28,734 bases of DNA from an uncultured Prevotella sp. (GCA_937895845.1 CALBLK010000049.1:1-28734), one strand, 5' to 3'. Shown: positions 16,693-25,840, counted from the stretch's first letter. Program-made: numbers and translations. The notes: generated by a model not told the origin, from the sequence alone.

Positions 16693-16835
16693 CACTAAGA
16701 TAAGCTGCGCCAGGTAATTTGAAAGCACGCTCACATTGCGCCCGCTCGCACAACCCAGGCAACGCTCTATGGGCAGACTGGCACATCAGGCTACCACTTT
16801 GCATTTGTCAGAATCCTAACAATACTATCAGCACA

Positions 16836-19160
16836 ATGAACAAAATCGTTAGAAAGAAGCAATTTTCGGAGAAAGTCTTTCTCTTCGAAGTCGAGGCTCC
16901 GCTAATTGCCAAGAGCCGGAAAGCCGGCAATTTCGTAATCGTCAGAGTTGGTGACAAAGGGGAGCGCATGCCCCTGACCATTGCCGATGCAGACACCACA
17001 CGGGGCACCATCACCCTTGTCGTGCAGATGGTGGGCATGTCAAGTGCCAAGCTGTGCGAGTTGAACGAGGGCGACTGCATCACAGACGTTGTCGGCCCGC
17101 TGGGTACGCCCACCCACATCGAAAACTTTGGCACGGTGGTTTGCGCCGGCGGTGGCGTTGGAGTGGCCCCTATGCTGCCCATCATCAAGGCTCTGAAAGC
17201 TGCAGGCAACAGGGTGCTTTCGGTCATTGCAGGGCGCACCAAGGAATTGGTCATCCTTGAGGATGAGGTGCGTGCCAACAGTGACGAGCTGATTGTCATG
17301 ACCGACGACGGATCGTATGGAGAGAAAGGGGTTGTGACGGTCGGCATCGAGCGTTTCATCAAACAGGAGCCGCACATTGACAAGGCCTTTGCAATCGGCC
17401 CTCCTATCATGATGAAGTTCAGCAGCTTGCTCACCCAGAAGTACAACATCTCAACGGACGTGTCACTGAACACTATCATGGTAGACGGCACAGGTATGTG
17501 CGGAGCCTGCCGCCTGACAATTGGCGGCAAGACTAAGTTTGTCTGCATTGACGGCCCTGAGTTTGACGGAGCACTTGTGGACTGGGATGAGATGTTCAAG
17601 CGCATGGGCACATTCAAACAGGCCGAGCAGGAAGAGATGCGCCAGTTTGAGGAGCACCTCCATGCGGAGACTGCCGGCGAAGAGGAGCCTGACACCGACC
17701 GCGACTCGGAGTGGCGCAAAGCTTTGCGCACAGCTATCAAGGCCAAGGAGCGCACGGCTATTGAGCGAGTGGTGATGCCTGAACTGCCTGCCGATTACCG
17801 CGCCACGACGCGCACCGAGGAGGTCAGCAGGGGACTGACCAAGGAGATGGCTGTGCGTGAGGCTCAGCGCTGCCTTGACTGCGCCAAGCCAAGCTGCGTT
17901 GAGGGATGCCCTGTGGGGGTCAACATTCCGGCTTTCATCAAGAACATCGAGCGCGGCGAGTTTCTTACTGCGGCCAAAGTGCTTAAGCAGACTTCGGCGC
18001 TGCCCGCCGTGTGCGGCCGTGTTTGCCCGCAGGAGAAACAGTGCGAGAGCCGCTGCACACACCTGAAAATGAACGAGCCGGCCGTGGCCATCGGCTACCT
18101 TGAGCGTTTCGCAGCCGACTACGAGCGTGAGAGCGGCCTGTCATCTGTCCCTGCCGTGGCACCAGCCAACGGCATCAAGGTGGCAGTCGTCGGTTCGGGA
18201 CCGTCAGGCTTGAGCTTTGCCGGCGACATGGCCAAGAAAGGCTATGAGGTTCACGTGTTCGAGGCTCTCCACGAGATTGGCGGCGTGCTGAAGTATGGCA
18301 TTCCCGAGTTCAGACTTCCCAACCACATTGTTGACGTTGAGATTGAGAACCTGAGAAAGATGGGAGTACATTTCATGACCGACTGCATTGTAGGAAAGAC
18401 CATATCTGTTGACGAATTGGAGAGCAAGGGATTCAAGGGCATCTTTGTCGGTTCGGGCGCCGGACTGCCCAACTTTATGGGCATTCCCGGCGAGAATGCC
18501 GTCAACATCATGTCATCCAACGAATACCTCACCCGTGTCAACTTGATGGATGCTGCCAACCCTGAGACAGACACGCCGATGAACATCGGCAAGCGCGTAC
18601 TGGTGGTCGGCGGCGGCAACACAGCCATGGATTCATGCCGCACGGCCAGACGCCTTGGGGCTGAGGTCACCTTGGCCTACCGCAGGTCGGAAGCAGAGAT
18701 GCCCGCACGCCTTGAGGAGGTGAGGCATGCCAAAGAAGAGGGCATCCACTTCCTCACACTGCACAACCCGACAGAATACCGGACTGACGAGTCTGGCGCT
18801 GTGCGCCAAGCTGTGCTGCAAGTGATGACACTCGGCGAACCCGATGCGAGCGGACGGAGAAGGCCGGTACCTGTCGAAGGCCGGACTGAAGTTCTGGATG
18901 TTGACCAGGTGATTGTCGCTGTCGGCGTATCTCCCAACCCCATTGTGCCAAAATCCATCAAGGGGCTTGAGCTGGGCCGCAAGAACACGATTGTGGTTAA
19001 CGAAAGCATGCAGAGTTCAAAACCTGAGATTTTCGCCGGCGGTGACATTGTGCGCGGTGGGGCCACCGTGATTCTCGCCATGGGCGACGGCCGCCGCGCC
19101 GCAGCCAGCATGGACAAGACGCTCAGGCCGCAAGGTGCATTTGCAGACAGCAGGAAATGA
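16836..19160 (+). CDS. Fused NfnA-NfnB-type NAD(P)H:ferredoxin oxidoreductase / glutamate synthase small-subunit-like protein
   Basis: The frame extends to a TTG at 16719, but the homologous N-terminus begins at the ATG at 16836 (MNKIVRKKQFSEKVFLFEVE), giving 774 residues. Residues 1 to about 290 resemble NfnA/PyrK: an FAD/NAD domain with VCAGGGVGVAPMLP and a [2Fe-2S] site of D217, C222, C225 and C237. The Asp stands where PyrK has Cys, as in NfnA. Residues about 310-774 resemble NfnB/GltD, with eight cysteines for two [4Fe-4S] clusters (346, 349, 354, 358, 393, 397, 403, 407), a GSGPSG FAD loop (453-458) and VVGGGNTAMD for NADP. NfnAB couples NADH, NADPH and ferredoxin by electron bifurcation, normally as two subunits. 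Automatic pipelines often name this fusion dihydroorotate dehydrogenase/glutamate synthase. The stop overlaps the tex start (ATGA). Confidence 0.9.
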   Translation: MNKIVRKKQFSEKVFLFEVEAPLIAKSRKAGNFVIVRVGDKGERMPLTIADADTTRGTITLVVQMVGMSSAKLCELNEGDCITDVVGPLGTPTHIENFGTVVCAGGGVGVAPMLPIIKALKAAGNRVLSVIAGRTKELVILEDEVRANSDELIVMTDDGSYGEKGVVTVGIERFIKQEPHIDKAFAIGPPIMMKFSSLLTQKYNISTDVSLNTIMVDGTGMCGACRLTIGGKTKFVCIDGPEFDGALVDWDEMFKRMGTFKQAEQEEMRQFEEHLHAETAGEEEPDTDRDSEWRKALRTAIKAKERTAIERVVMPELPADYRATTRTEEVSRGLTKEMAVREAQRCLDCAKPSCVEGCPVGVNIPAFIKNIERGEFLTAAKVLKQTSALPAVCGRVCPQEKQCESRCTHLKMNEPAVAIGYLERFAADYERESGLSSVPAVAPANGIKVAVVGSGPSGLSFAGDMAKKGYEVHVFEALHEIGGVLKYGIPEFRLPNHIVDVEIENLRKMGVHFMTDCIVGKTISVDELESKGFKGIFVGSGAGLPNFMGIPGENAVNIMSSNEYLTRVNLMDAANPETDTPMNIGKRVLVVGGGNTAMDSCRTARRLGAEVTLAYRRSEAEMPARLEEVRHAKEEGIHFLTLHNPTEYRTDESGAVRQAVLQVMTLGEPDASGRRRPVPVEGRTEVLDVDQVIVAVGVSPNPIVPKSIKGLELGRKNTIVVNESMQSSKPEIFAGGDIVRGGATVILAMGDGRRAAASMDKTLRPQGAFADSRK

Positions 19161-21289
19161 CAAACGCAACATTCATTGCCAAGCAACTGAATCTGGACGC
19201 GAAGGCGGTTGAGCACACGCTCAGCCTCCTTCGCCAGGGATGCACCATTCCGTTTATCAGCCGCTACCGCAAGGAAATGACCGGGAGCCTTGACGAGGTT
19301 CAGATAGCGGCCATTGAAGACTGGAGCCAGAAGCTGGCGGAGCTGGAAAAGCGAAAGGAGACCATCGTCAAGACACTCAAGGAACAGGACCAGCTCACCG
19401 GGGAACTTTCCGAACGGATAGCCAACTGTTGGCAGTCTGCCGAGTTGGAGGACATTTATCTGCCATACAAGCCTAAGCACCGCACCAAGGCACAGATTGC
19501 CAGGGAGCAGGGGCTGCAGCCCCTTGCCAACCTGTTGCTGAAGCAGCAGGCTTCCGACCCGCTACAAGCGGCTGAGCATTATGCCAGGAACGGCATTGCT
19601 ACAGCTGAAGACGCTCTGTCTGGTGCGCTGAACATCATTGCAGAACAGGTGAGTGAGGACGAGCGATCGCGTCTGGCAGTGAGAAAAGTCTTCAGGCGCG
19701 AGGCCATACTGGTGTCAAAGGTGGTCAAGGCAAAAGCAGGCACACCCGAGGCTGCTAAATACGCAGACTATTTTGACTGGTCGGAACCACTGAGGCGCTG
19801 TCCGTCACACCGTATGCTGGCCATGAGGCGCGGCGAGGCCGATGGCATACTGCGCCTGTCGCTGTCAGCCGATGACGAGAATTGCATCTGCCAGGTAACG
19901 CGACTATTTGTCAGGCATCCCGCAAACGCTTGCGGGCAACTGGTCAGCAAGGCTGTGGCAGATGGCTACAAGCGTCTGCTACGTCCGGCCATTGAGAACG
20001 CGTGCTTTACCGATGGCAAGGTGAAAGCCGACGAGGAGGCCATCGACATCTTCAAAGAGAATCTTCGGCAACTGCTGCTCTCGGCTCCCTTGGGGGCCAA
20101 GCGCGTGATGGGCATCGACCCGGGGTTCCGCACAGGGTGCAAGGTGGTGTGCCTTAATGAGCAGGGTGACCTTCTCTATCATGATGTTATTTACCCCCAT
20201 CCCCCTGTTCCGAAACGTGAGCAGGCCATAGCCAAGTTGCAAAGTCTTGCAAGGCAGTTCGGCACAGAGGCTATCGCCATTGGCAACGGAACGGCCAGCC
20301 GCGAGACTGAGAGCTTTATACACAAGGTTGACTTTGGCCAACCGGTTCCGGTTTTCGTCGTGAGCGAGGACGGAGCCTCCATTTACTCGGCATCCAAGAT
20401 TGCACGCGAGGAGTTTCCCGACCAGGATGTCACTGTGAGGGGCGCAGTGAGCATTGCCCGCCGGCTGATGGACCCGCTTGCCGAGCTGGTAAAGATTGAT
20501 CCCAAGAGCATTGGCATCGGACAGTATCAGCACGACGTTGACCAGGGAAAGCTGAAAAAGGGGCTTGACCAAACAGTAACCTCGTGTGTGAGCACGGTGG
20601 GTGCCAACCTCAACACGGCCAGCAGACACCTGCTGACGTATGTCAGCGGCCTTGGCCCCACACTTGCCCAGAACATTGTGGACTACCGCCATGAGCACGG
20701 TGCGTTCAAGAGCAGGTCGCAGCTGAAGAAAGTGCCGCGCCTCGGCCCCGTGGCTTACCAGCAGTGCGCCGGCTTCCTGAGAATCCCGCATGGCGACAAC
20801 CCCTTGGATAACAGCGGCGTCCACCCTGAAAGCTATTCCATTGTAGAAGCGATGGCCAGCGATCTTGGGTGTACGGTTGGTGAACTGATGAGCGACAGAA
20901 GTCTGCGACAGCAAATTGACATCAGCCGTTATGTCACCCAGACTGTGGGTATGCCAACCCTGAAAGATATTATGAAAGAGTTGGAAAAGCCCGGACTGGA
21001 TCCGCGCAGCCAGATTGAGCGCATTGAGTTCTCCCCCTCTGTCCACACCATTGACCAGCTCGAAGAGGGGATGGAGCTGAACGGTATTGTGACCAACATC
21101 ACCAACTTCGGAGCCTTTGTTGACATCGGTGTCCACCAAGACGGGCTGGTTCACATCTCACAAATGTCCGACCGCTTTATCACCTCGCCGACACAAGCCG
21201 TCAAGCTCCACCAGCATTTGCGTGTCAAAGTGATTGGTGTCGATTTGCAACGCAAGCGCATATCGCTGAGCATGAAAGGGCTGAACTAA
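19157..21289 (+). CDS. tex: Tex-family S1 RNA-binding protein
   Basis: The 710 residues cover the full Tex architecture. The N-terminal Tex domain includes GCTIPFISRYRKEMTG. A YqgF/RNase H-like domain starts near residue 316 (VMGIDPGFRTGCKV), with the family's EDGASIYSAS segment. Helix-hairpin-helix motifs lie near 496-560 (GLGPTLAQNIVDYR, KVPRLGPVAYQQCAGFL). A C-terminal S1 domain starts near 637 (LNGIVTNITNFGAFVDIG, then DGLVHISQMSDRF). Tex proteins bind nucleic acid and associate with transcription or RNA turnover; the exact role in Bacteroidota is unsettled. The ATG at 19157 overlaps the upstream stop by ATGA, so the gene is translationally coupled to the Nfn-type gene. The stop is 24 bases from that of the convergent MBL hydrolase. 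Confidence 0.96.
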   Translation: MTNATFIAKQLNLDAKAVEHTLSLLRQGCTIPFISRYRKEMTGSLDEVQIAAIEDWSQKLAELEKRKETIVKTLKEQDQLTGELSERIANCWQSAELEDIYLPYKPKHRTKAQIAREQGLQPLANLLLKQQASDPLQAAEHYARNGIATAEDALSGALNIIAEQVSEDERSRLAVRKVFRREAILVSKVVKAKAGTPEAAKYADYFDWSEPLRRCPSHRMLAMRRGEADGILRLSLSADDENCICQVTRLFVRHPANACGQLVSKAVADGYKRLLRPAIENACFTDGKVKADEEAIDIFKENLRQLLLSAPLGAKRVMGIDPGFRTGCKVVCLNEQGDLLYHDVIYPHPPVPKREQAIAKLQSLARQFGTEAIAIGNGTASRETESFIHKVDFGQPVPVFVVSEDGASIYSASKIAREEFPDQDVTVRGAVSIARRLMDPLAELVKIDPKSIGIGQYQHDVDQGKLKKGLDQTVTSCVSTVGANLNTASRHLLTYVSGLGPTLAQNIVDYRHEHGAFKSRSQLKKVPRLGPVAYQQCAGFLRIPHGDNPLDNSGVHPESYSIVEAMASDLGCTVGELMSDRSLRQQIDISRYVTQTVGMPTLKDIMKELEKPGLDPRSQIERIEFSPSVHTIDQLEEGMELNGIVTNITNFGAFVDIGVHQDGLVHISQMSDRFITSPTQAVKLHQHLRVKVIGVDLQRKRISLSMKGLN

Positions 21290-21313
21290 TGGGAAGCGAC
21301 AATAAGGGGAGGG

Positions 21314-22084
21314 CTACACATTGATTTCCAAGCCGTCGTAAGCAATTTCAACGCCGTCAGGCAAGCGGCGGCTTGCCTCTTTCTGACAGCCCATGTCATG
21401 GCACACGTGGGTAAGAAATGTGCGCCGCGCCCCTACACGCCTGGCAAAGCTGACAGCTTCATGCACAAGAAGATGGGAATGGTGGGGGCGCTCAAAGCGC
21501 AAGGCGTTAATAACCATTGTCTCAATGCCTGAGAGATAGGCCAGCTCAGCATCCGCGATGGTCTTCATGTCTGTTATATAGGCAAAAGACCCAACGGCAA
21601 ATCCAAGAATTGGCAACTTGTCGTGCATCACCTCTATCGGTATCACTGTAATGTCGCCTACTGTCACTCGCTCATGCGGAGCAACGGTATGCAGCCTTAT
21701 CTCTGGCACGCCAGGGTATTTAGGGGTGCCTTTCGGCGGAAAACAGTAAGGCATCATATCATGCATGGACCGGGTGGCAATGTCGTTGGCATACACGTCA
21801 ATGTCGCCCAAACGGCAATAAGGGCGCACATCATCCAAGCCTCCAATATGGTCGTAATGGGCGTGGGTGACAAATATTCCATTGATTTTCCGAAACGGAC
21901 GGCCCATCATCTGTTGCCTGAAGTCGGGCCCACAGTCAAACAGCACGCGTGTGGTGTCACTCTCAAGCATTGCAGCAGTTCGCAGACGGCTGTCACGCGG
22001 GTCGTCACTGGTACAGGTGGTACACTGACATCCCAACACCGGGACGCCACAGCTGGTGCCTGTACCCAGAAAAGTCAGTTTCAT
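21314..22084 (-). CDS. PhnP-like metallo-beta-lactamase-fold hydrolase
   Basis: The 256-residue protein begins MKLTFLGTGTSCGVPVLGC and has the MBL metal motif THAHYDHIGGLDD (H74, H76, D78, H79), with further ligands likely at the VMHD and LTHVCHD segments. The C-x-C-x2-C group at C19/C21/C24 matches the additional zinc site of PhnP, a phosphodiesterase acting on cyclic ribose phosphates in phosphonate breakdown. No other phosphonate genes are nearby, so a different phosphodiester or cyclic-phosphate substrate is possible. No signal peptide is visible. The gene starts 5 bases after the murB stop, so it is co-transcribed with murB. Confidence 0.9.
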   Translation of the reverse strand: MKLTFLGTGTSCGVPVLGCQCTTCTSDDPRDSRLRTAAMLESDTTRVLFDCGPDFRQQMMGRPFRKINGIFVTHAHYDHIGGLDDVRPYCRLGDIDVYANDIATRSMHDMMPYCFPPKGTPKYPGVPEIRLHTVAPHERVTVGDITVIPIEVMHDKLPILGFAVGSFAYITDMKTIADAELAYLSGIETMVINALRFERPHHSHLLVHEAVSFARRVGARRTFLTHVCHDMGCQKEASRRLPDGVEIAYDGLEINV

Positions 22085-22089
22085 TGTCC

Positions 22090-23100
22090 TCAGAAAATGT
22101 TTACTTCCGGCTGTATGTCAATGCCAAAACGGGCCTTTACGTCTTCACGTATCTTCATGCACAGTTCCAGCACCTCGGCTCCTGTGGCGCCACCGCGGTT
22201 CACCAGCACCAAGGCTTGCTTGTCATGCACTCCGGCATGGCCCATCGTACGTCCCTTCCATCCGCACATTTCAATCATCCATCCGGCCGGAATCTTCACC
22301 TTTCCATCACCGGTTTCGTAGTGCGGCATCTGCGGATAGCGTGCCGCCAGACTGTCAAACACAGCCCGGTCGACCACCGGGTTCATGAAGAAGCTGCCCG
22401 CACTGCCCTCTACCTTAGGGTCTGGGAGCTTTTGCTTTCTGATGCGGATTACAGCCTCGCGCAACTGCCTGGCTGTGGGTTCTGCAATGCCGTTCCGTTC
22501 CAATTCCCCCCTAATGTTACCATAATCCAAATGAGGGTCAAAGTGAAGTGAGAGACGGTAAGTCACGTGAGTGACAATATACTTCCCTTTCCACACAGTT
22601 TTGAAATTGCTTTTGCGATAGGCGTATTCACACGCCTCGTTCGAGAAAGTGCCTGTGCGTCCGGTCGCAACCTCCACAACCTCTACACTGTCTATCAGGT
22701 CTTTCACCTCCACACCGTATGCGCCAATGTTCTGCACGGCAGAAGCGCCGACCTCTCCTGGGATGAATGAGAGGTTTTCCGCGCCAAACCAGCCATGCTC
22801 CACGCACAGGTTCACAAAGTCATCCCATGTCTCACCGGCCCCGACACGCACCAGTACACTGTCTTTCTGACATTCACACTCGACACCTTTGATGGACACA
22901 TGAATCACCGTTCCCGGAAAGTCACGTGTGAACAGCAGGTTGCTGCCCTCGCCGACAGTGAGCAACGGAGTGCCGGATGGCGACAAGCCCTTCACGCAGT
23001 GAACGGCATCATCTACAGAATCGACATCAACATATCTCTCGCATCTCACCTTGATGCCAAAGGTATTTGGAATCAAATAATGATTATAGACTGTCTCCAT
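22090..23100 (-). CDS. murB: UDP-N-acetylenolpyruvoylglucosamine reductase MurB
   Basis: MurB reduces UDP-GlcNAc-enolpyruvate to UDP-MurNAc with NADPH and FAD in the cytoplasm, the second committed step of peptidoglycan synthesis. The 336-residue length and motifs fit the type I enzyme. These are VGEGSNLLF (FAD loop), FIPGEVGASAVQNIGAYGVE, YRKSNFK (R162, substrate-binding), GSAGSFFMNP (S236, proton donor) and the C-terminal QPEVNIF (E332). They correspond to R159, S229 and E325 of the E. coli enzyme. The ATG at 23100 is preceded by GAGGGAAAGTT, a plausible ribosome binding site. It follows the DUF4348-like gene after 25 bases with no separate promoter visible and precedes the MBL gene by 5 bases. 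Confidence 0.97.
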   Translation of the reverse strand: METVYNHYLIPNTFGIKVRCERYVDVDSVDDAVHCVKGLSPSGTPLLTVGEGSNLLFTRDFPGTVIHVSIKGVECECQKDSVLVRVGAGETWDDFVNLCVEHGWFGAENLSFIPGEVGASAVQNIGAYGVEVKDLIDSVEVVEVATGRTGTFSNEACEYAYRKSNFKTVWKGKYIVTHVTYRLSLHFDPHLDYGNIRGELERNGIAEPTARQLREAVIRIRKQKLPDPKVEGSAGSFFMNPVVDRAVFDSLAARYPQMPHYETGDGKVKIPAGWMIEMCGWKGRTMGHAGVHDKQALVLVNRGGATGAEVLELCMKIREDVKARFGIDIQPEVNIF

Positions 23101-23125
23101 AACTTTCCCTCGAAATTATTAAGTA

Positions 23126-23962
23126 TTAGGTAGCAAGACTGGTCAGCATCCATTTTCCTCTTGTCCGCCTGAACACCATCTCAATCTCCAAGCCGTTGGC
23201 TATCCCCCGGATAAGGAACACCTTGCGGTTACTCTCGGTGTAGTTCTGCCCATAGATGATGTTATAAATCATTTTCACCGGCATCTCAGGCGAGAAGGCA
23301 AGCCAGGTGTCGGGGGTGATCACCCCTGACATCTGCTTGAAATCGTCGTCAGGGTCGGGACCGGTGAAGGTAACAGGGTCGTTCAAGCTCTTCAACTGAA
23401 ATGTGGTGTCATTGGCAAACCTGCGGTAAAACTCGAGAAACGAAGCGTTCATCGTGGCATAAGTGCCCTTGTGCACGATGGCGTTGAGCATCCACAGGCC
23501 ATGCTCGCGCTCAAAGACATACTGCTTCACCCGCCTTCTGTTCAAATAGATCTTCTCCACCACAACGTGGTTGATTGAAGTGTCTTTCAACAGGCCGAGC
23601 TGTCTTTTGTTGTCGAAAATCAGCGTGTAATAGCCTTGGTTCATAAAAAAGTGGTCCATCTTCCATTGCCTGCGCTCTATCATCACCGTCTTTCCGTCCC
23701 GTTTCTCAGCCAGAGGGAAATGGATCCGGCTATATTGCATCTTGCGATTGACAATGAAATTAAAGAAAAAGTCGTCAAACAACTCGTCTACGGTCTTGGG
23801 CACAGGGCTTTCCATGATGGCCTCTTCCACGGAGTCTGGATTTTCCTTGATTGTATCTGCCGTGTCAGCCAAGACCTCCCCCTCCTTTCCAGCTGTTTTG
23901 TCTCCCTTGCATGAGAACATCACCGCAACGCAGGCAACTACCGCTATCAATAACTTATTCAT
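23126..23962 (-). CDS. DUF4348-like lipoprotein
   Basis: The 278-residue protein starts with a short signal sequence and a lipobox ending at C18 (VAVMFSCKGDK), so it should be a periplasmic or outer-membrane lipoprotein. An acidic linker (about 20-52) leads to a globular part with VDELFDDFFFNFIVNRKMQ and IHFPLAEKRDG. From memory this resembles the Bacteroidota family DUF4348, which has no assigned function. No catalytic motif stands out. Adjacent aromatic residues and repeated beta-strand-like segments suggest a ligand- or protein-binding fold, but that is inference. It is the first gene of a minus-strand group with murB and the MBL hydrolase, preceded by a TACTTTTG element and a leader of about 60 bases. 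Confidence 0.8.
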   Translation of the reverse strand: MNKLLIAVVACVAVMFSCKGDKTAGKEGEVLADTADTIKENPDSVEEAIMESPVPKTVDELFDDFFFNFIVNRKMQYSRIHFPLAEKRDGKTVMIERRQWKMDHFFMNQGYYTLIFDNKRQLGLLKDTSINHVVVEKIYLNRRRVKQYVFEREHGLWMLNAIVHKGTYATMNASFLEFYRRFANDTTFQLKSLNDPVTFTGPDPDDDFKQMSGVITPDTWLAFSPEMPVKMIYNIIYGQNYTESNRKVFLIRGIANGLEIEMVFRRTRGKWMLTSLAT

Positions 23963-24024
23963 AACCTATTATCCATTCGGAACGATACTGTCATTCAGAC
24001 TGATGTCTGCCTCTCAAATTTCGG

Positions 24025-24032
24025 CAAAAGTA
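24025..24032 (-). promoter_or_regulatory. -7 element upstream of the DUF4348-murB-MBL group
   Basis: On the minus strand TACTTTTG fits TAnnTTTG; it is followed by CC and a leader of about 60 bases to the ATG at 23962. No TTG occurs at the expected -33 distance, so the match is partial. It lies 43 bases from the divergent pheS element. Confidence 0.45.
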
Positions 24033-24075
24033 CAACTTTATTTTGATAACCTGCGCTCTTTTGATACAAAAATAT

Positions 24076-24083
24076 TACCTTTG
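24076..24083 (+). promoter_or_regulatory. -7 element upstream of pheS
   Basis: TACCTTTG fits the Bacteroidota TAnnTTTG element exactly and is followed by CACAG. The predicted leader to the ATG at 24109 is about 20-25 bases. The -33 region has no good TTG at 19-20 bases. Its position also rules out the upstream TTG start at 24043 for PheS. Confidence 0.55.
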
Positions 24084-24108
24084 CACAGAATTTTTTCGAT
24101 ACGCTATA

Positions 24109-25146
24109 ATGATACTCGACAGAATAGAAGAACTTCAGAAAGAAGTGAGCAACATGAGTGCCAACAATGCTGAGGAACTCGAAGCCTTGCGCTTGAAATA
24201 CCTAAGCAAGAAAGGCGTGATTAACGCCTTGATGGCAGAGTTTCGCAATGTGGCTGCAGACCAGAAGCGTACGGTTGGCATAAAGATAAATGAGCTGAAA
24301 CAGACTGCGACCGACCGCATCAACAGCTTGAAAGAGCAGTTTGACACCGCAGAGGGTGACAGCGAAGCCCTTGACCTCACACGCACCCCCTACCCCATTG
24401 CCTTGGGGACACGCCACCCCTTGACCATCGTGAAAAACGAAATCATTGACATCTTCTCGCGTATGGGCTTCATTCTGGCCGACGGCCCCGAAGTGGAGGA
24501 CGACCTCCATGTGTTCACGAAGATGAACTTTGCGGCTGACCACCCTGCACGCGACATGCAAGACACATTCTTTGTGTCGAAACACCCAAACGACGTGACC
24601 AAGAACATCCTGCTCCGCTCGCACACCAGCAGTGTGCAGGCAAGGGTGATGGAGAACACCAAGCCCCCCATCCGCATTATCTGTCCCGGGCGCGTGTTCC
24701 GCAACGAGGCCATAACGGCCCGCGCCCACTGCTTTTTCCACCAGGTCGAGGGGCTGTACATTGACAAGAACGTTTCGTTCACTGACTTGAAGCAGGTGCT
24801 GCTTTCCTTCGCACGCGAGATGTTCGGCGCCGACACCAAGATACGCCTTCGCCCCAGCTATTTCCCCTTCACCGAGCCGAGCGCCGAGATGGACATCTCA
24901 TGCCACATTTGCGGCGGCAAGGGCTGTGGCTTCTGCAAGCACACCGGCTGGGTCGAGATTCTGGGATGTGGCATGGTTGACCCCAATGTGCTGGAGCTGT
25001 GCGGCATTGACAGCGCGGCTTACAGCGGCTATGCCTTTGGCCTCGGTGTCGAGCGCATCACAAACCTGAAGTACCAGGTGAGCGACCTCCGCATGTTCTC
25101 GGAGAACGACACCCGCTTCCTCAAAGAGTTTGAAGCAGCCAACTGA
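24109..25146 (+). CDS. pheS: Phenylalanine--tRNA ligase alpha subunit
   Basis: From the ATG at 24109 the protein has 345 residues, typical for PheS. A longer frame to TTG 24043 lies upstream of the predicted transcription start and adds residues unlike the family. The N-terminal part is the tRNA-binding coiled coil (to about residue 90). The class II catalytic core follows, with RSHTSSVQAR, the motif 2 segment GRVFRNEA, the FHQVEGL segment and motif 3 GLGVERI. C265, C268, C273 and C276 form a compact Cys cluster (CHICGGKGCGFC) in the core, as in other Bacteroidota and many bacterial PheS proteins. The enzyme works as an alpha2-beta2 tetramer; pheT is not adjacent here. trmD follows 16 bases downstream and is likely co-transcribed. 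Confidence 0.97.
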   Translation: MILDRIEELQKEVSNMSANNAEELEALRLKYLSKKGVINALMAEFRNVAADQKRTVGIKINELKQTATDRINSLKEQFDTAEGDSEALDLTRTPYPIALGTRHPLTIVKNEIIDIFSRMGFILADGPEVEDDLHVFTKMNFAADHPARDMQDTFFVSKHPNDVTKNILLRSHTSSVQARVMENTKPPIRIICPGRVFRNEAITARAHCFFHQVEGLYIDKNVSFTDLKQVLLSFAREMFGADTKIRLRPSYFPFTEPSAEMDISCHICGGKGCGFCKHTGWVEILGCGMVDPNVLELCGIDSAAYSGYAFGLGVERITNLKYQVSDLRMFSENDTRFLKEFEAAN

Positions 25147-25162
25147 CGAGCCTCCGCTACAC

Positions 25163-25840
25163 ATGAGAATAGACATCATCACCGTTCTCCCCGAGATGAT
25201 CGAGGGCTTTGTGCACGAGTCCATCCTGGCCCGGGCCCAAAGGAAAGGGCTGGCGGAGGTTCACCTGCACAACCTGCGCGACTACACCACAGACAAATGG
25301 CGCCGGGTGGACGACTACCCCTATGGAGGGTTTGCCGGAATGGTGATGCAATGCGAGCCGATTGACCGCTGCATCACAGCCTTGAAAGAGGAACGCCACT
25401 ACGATGAGGTCATCTACACCTCGCCAGACGGCGAGCAGTTCAACCAGCACGTGGCCAATGACCTGTCGCTCAAGGAGAACATCATCATCCTTTGCGGGCA
25501 TTACAAGGGCATCGACCACCGCATACGCGAACATCTTATCACTCGCGAGATTAGCATTGGCGACTATGTGCTGACAGGCGGAGAACTGGCTGCCGCCGTA
25601 ATGGCCGATGCCATTGTGCGCATTGTGCCAGGCGTTATCGGCGACGAGCAGAGCGCACTCTCCGACTGCTTTCAGGACGACCTGCTCTCAGCCCCCATCT
25701 ACACCAGGCCCGCGAGCTACAAGGGGTGGAGGGTTCCCGACATCCTGCTGAGCGGGAACGAAGGCAAAATCAAGCAGTGGGAGATTGACCAGGCCCTGGA
25801 GCGCACACGCCGGCTGCGGCCAGACCTGCTGGACAGGTAA
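25163..25840 (+). CDS. trmD: tRNA (guanine37-N1)-methyltransferase TrmD
   Basis: TrmD methylates G37 next to the anticodon, using SAM, to prevent frameshifting. The frame extends to a TTG at 25130 inside pheS, but the family N-terminus MRIDIITVLPEM starts at the ATG at 25163, giving 225 residues. The trefoil-knot SAM site is visible in LCGHYKGIDHR and ISIGDYVLTGGELAAAV. R153 (AIVRIVPGV) and D168 (ALSDCF) match the catalytic R154 and D169 of the E. coli enzyme. The C-terminal domain ends in ERTRRLRPDLLDR. It lies 16 bases after pheS, so both translation genes probably share a transcript. The stop is 42 bases from that of the convergent DUF2357 nuclease gene. Confidence 0.97.
   Translation: MRIDIITVLPEMIEGFVHESILARAQRKGLAEVHLHNLRDYTTDKWRRVDDYPYGGFAGMVMQCEPIDRCITALKEERHYDEVIYTSPDGEQFNQHVANDLSLKENIIILCGHYKGIDHRIREHLITREISIGDYVLTGGELAAAVMADAIVRIVPGVIGDEQSALSDCFQDDLLSAPIYTRPASYKGWRVPDILLSGNEGKIKQWEIDQALERTRRLRPDLLDR

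Larger units (their letters stand above)
16320..16835. other. Divergent intergenic region with two promoters and small repeats
   Basis: These 516 bases separate the signalling operon (minus) from the Nfn-tex pair (plus). They hold the operon promoter (16351-16380), two adjacent tandem duplications (16401-16458), and a -7 element for the plus strand (16685-16692), followed by a leader of about 140 bases. A plus-strand frame stays open from about 16390 to 16640 but has no start codon I can support and no recognisable product. I see no tRNA, riboswitch or strong terminator. Confidence 0.6.

Noticed and set aside
16719..16835. N-terminal extension of the Nfn-type protein from TTG 16719
   Set aside because: The added 39 residues are not protein-like for this family, and the family start is the ATG at 16836; the stretch is better read as leader.
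19979..21154. 391-residue minus-strand open frame opposite tex
   Set aside because: Antisense shadow of tex, which has every conserved Tex motif.
24043..24108. PheS starting at TTG 24043
   Set aside because: That codon lies upstream of the predicted -7 element at 24076-24083, and the ATG at 24109 gives the normal PheS N-terminus.
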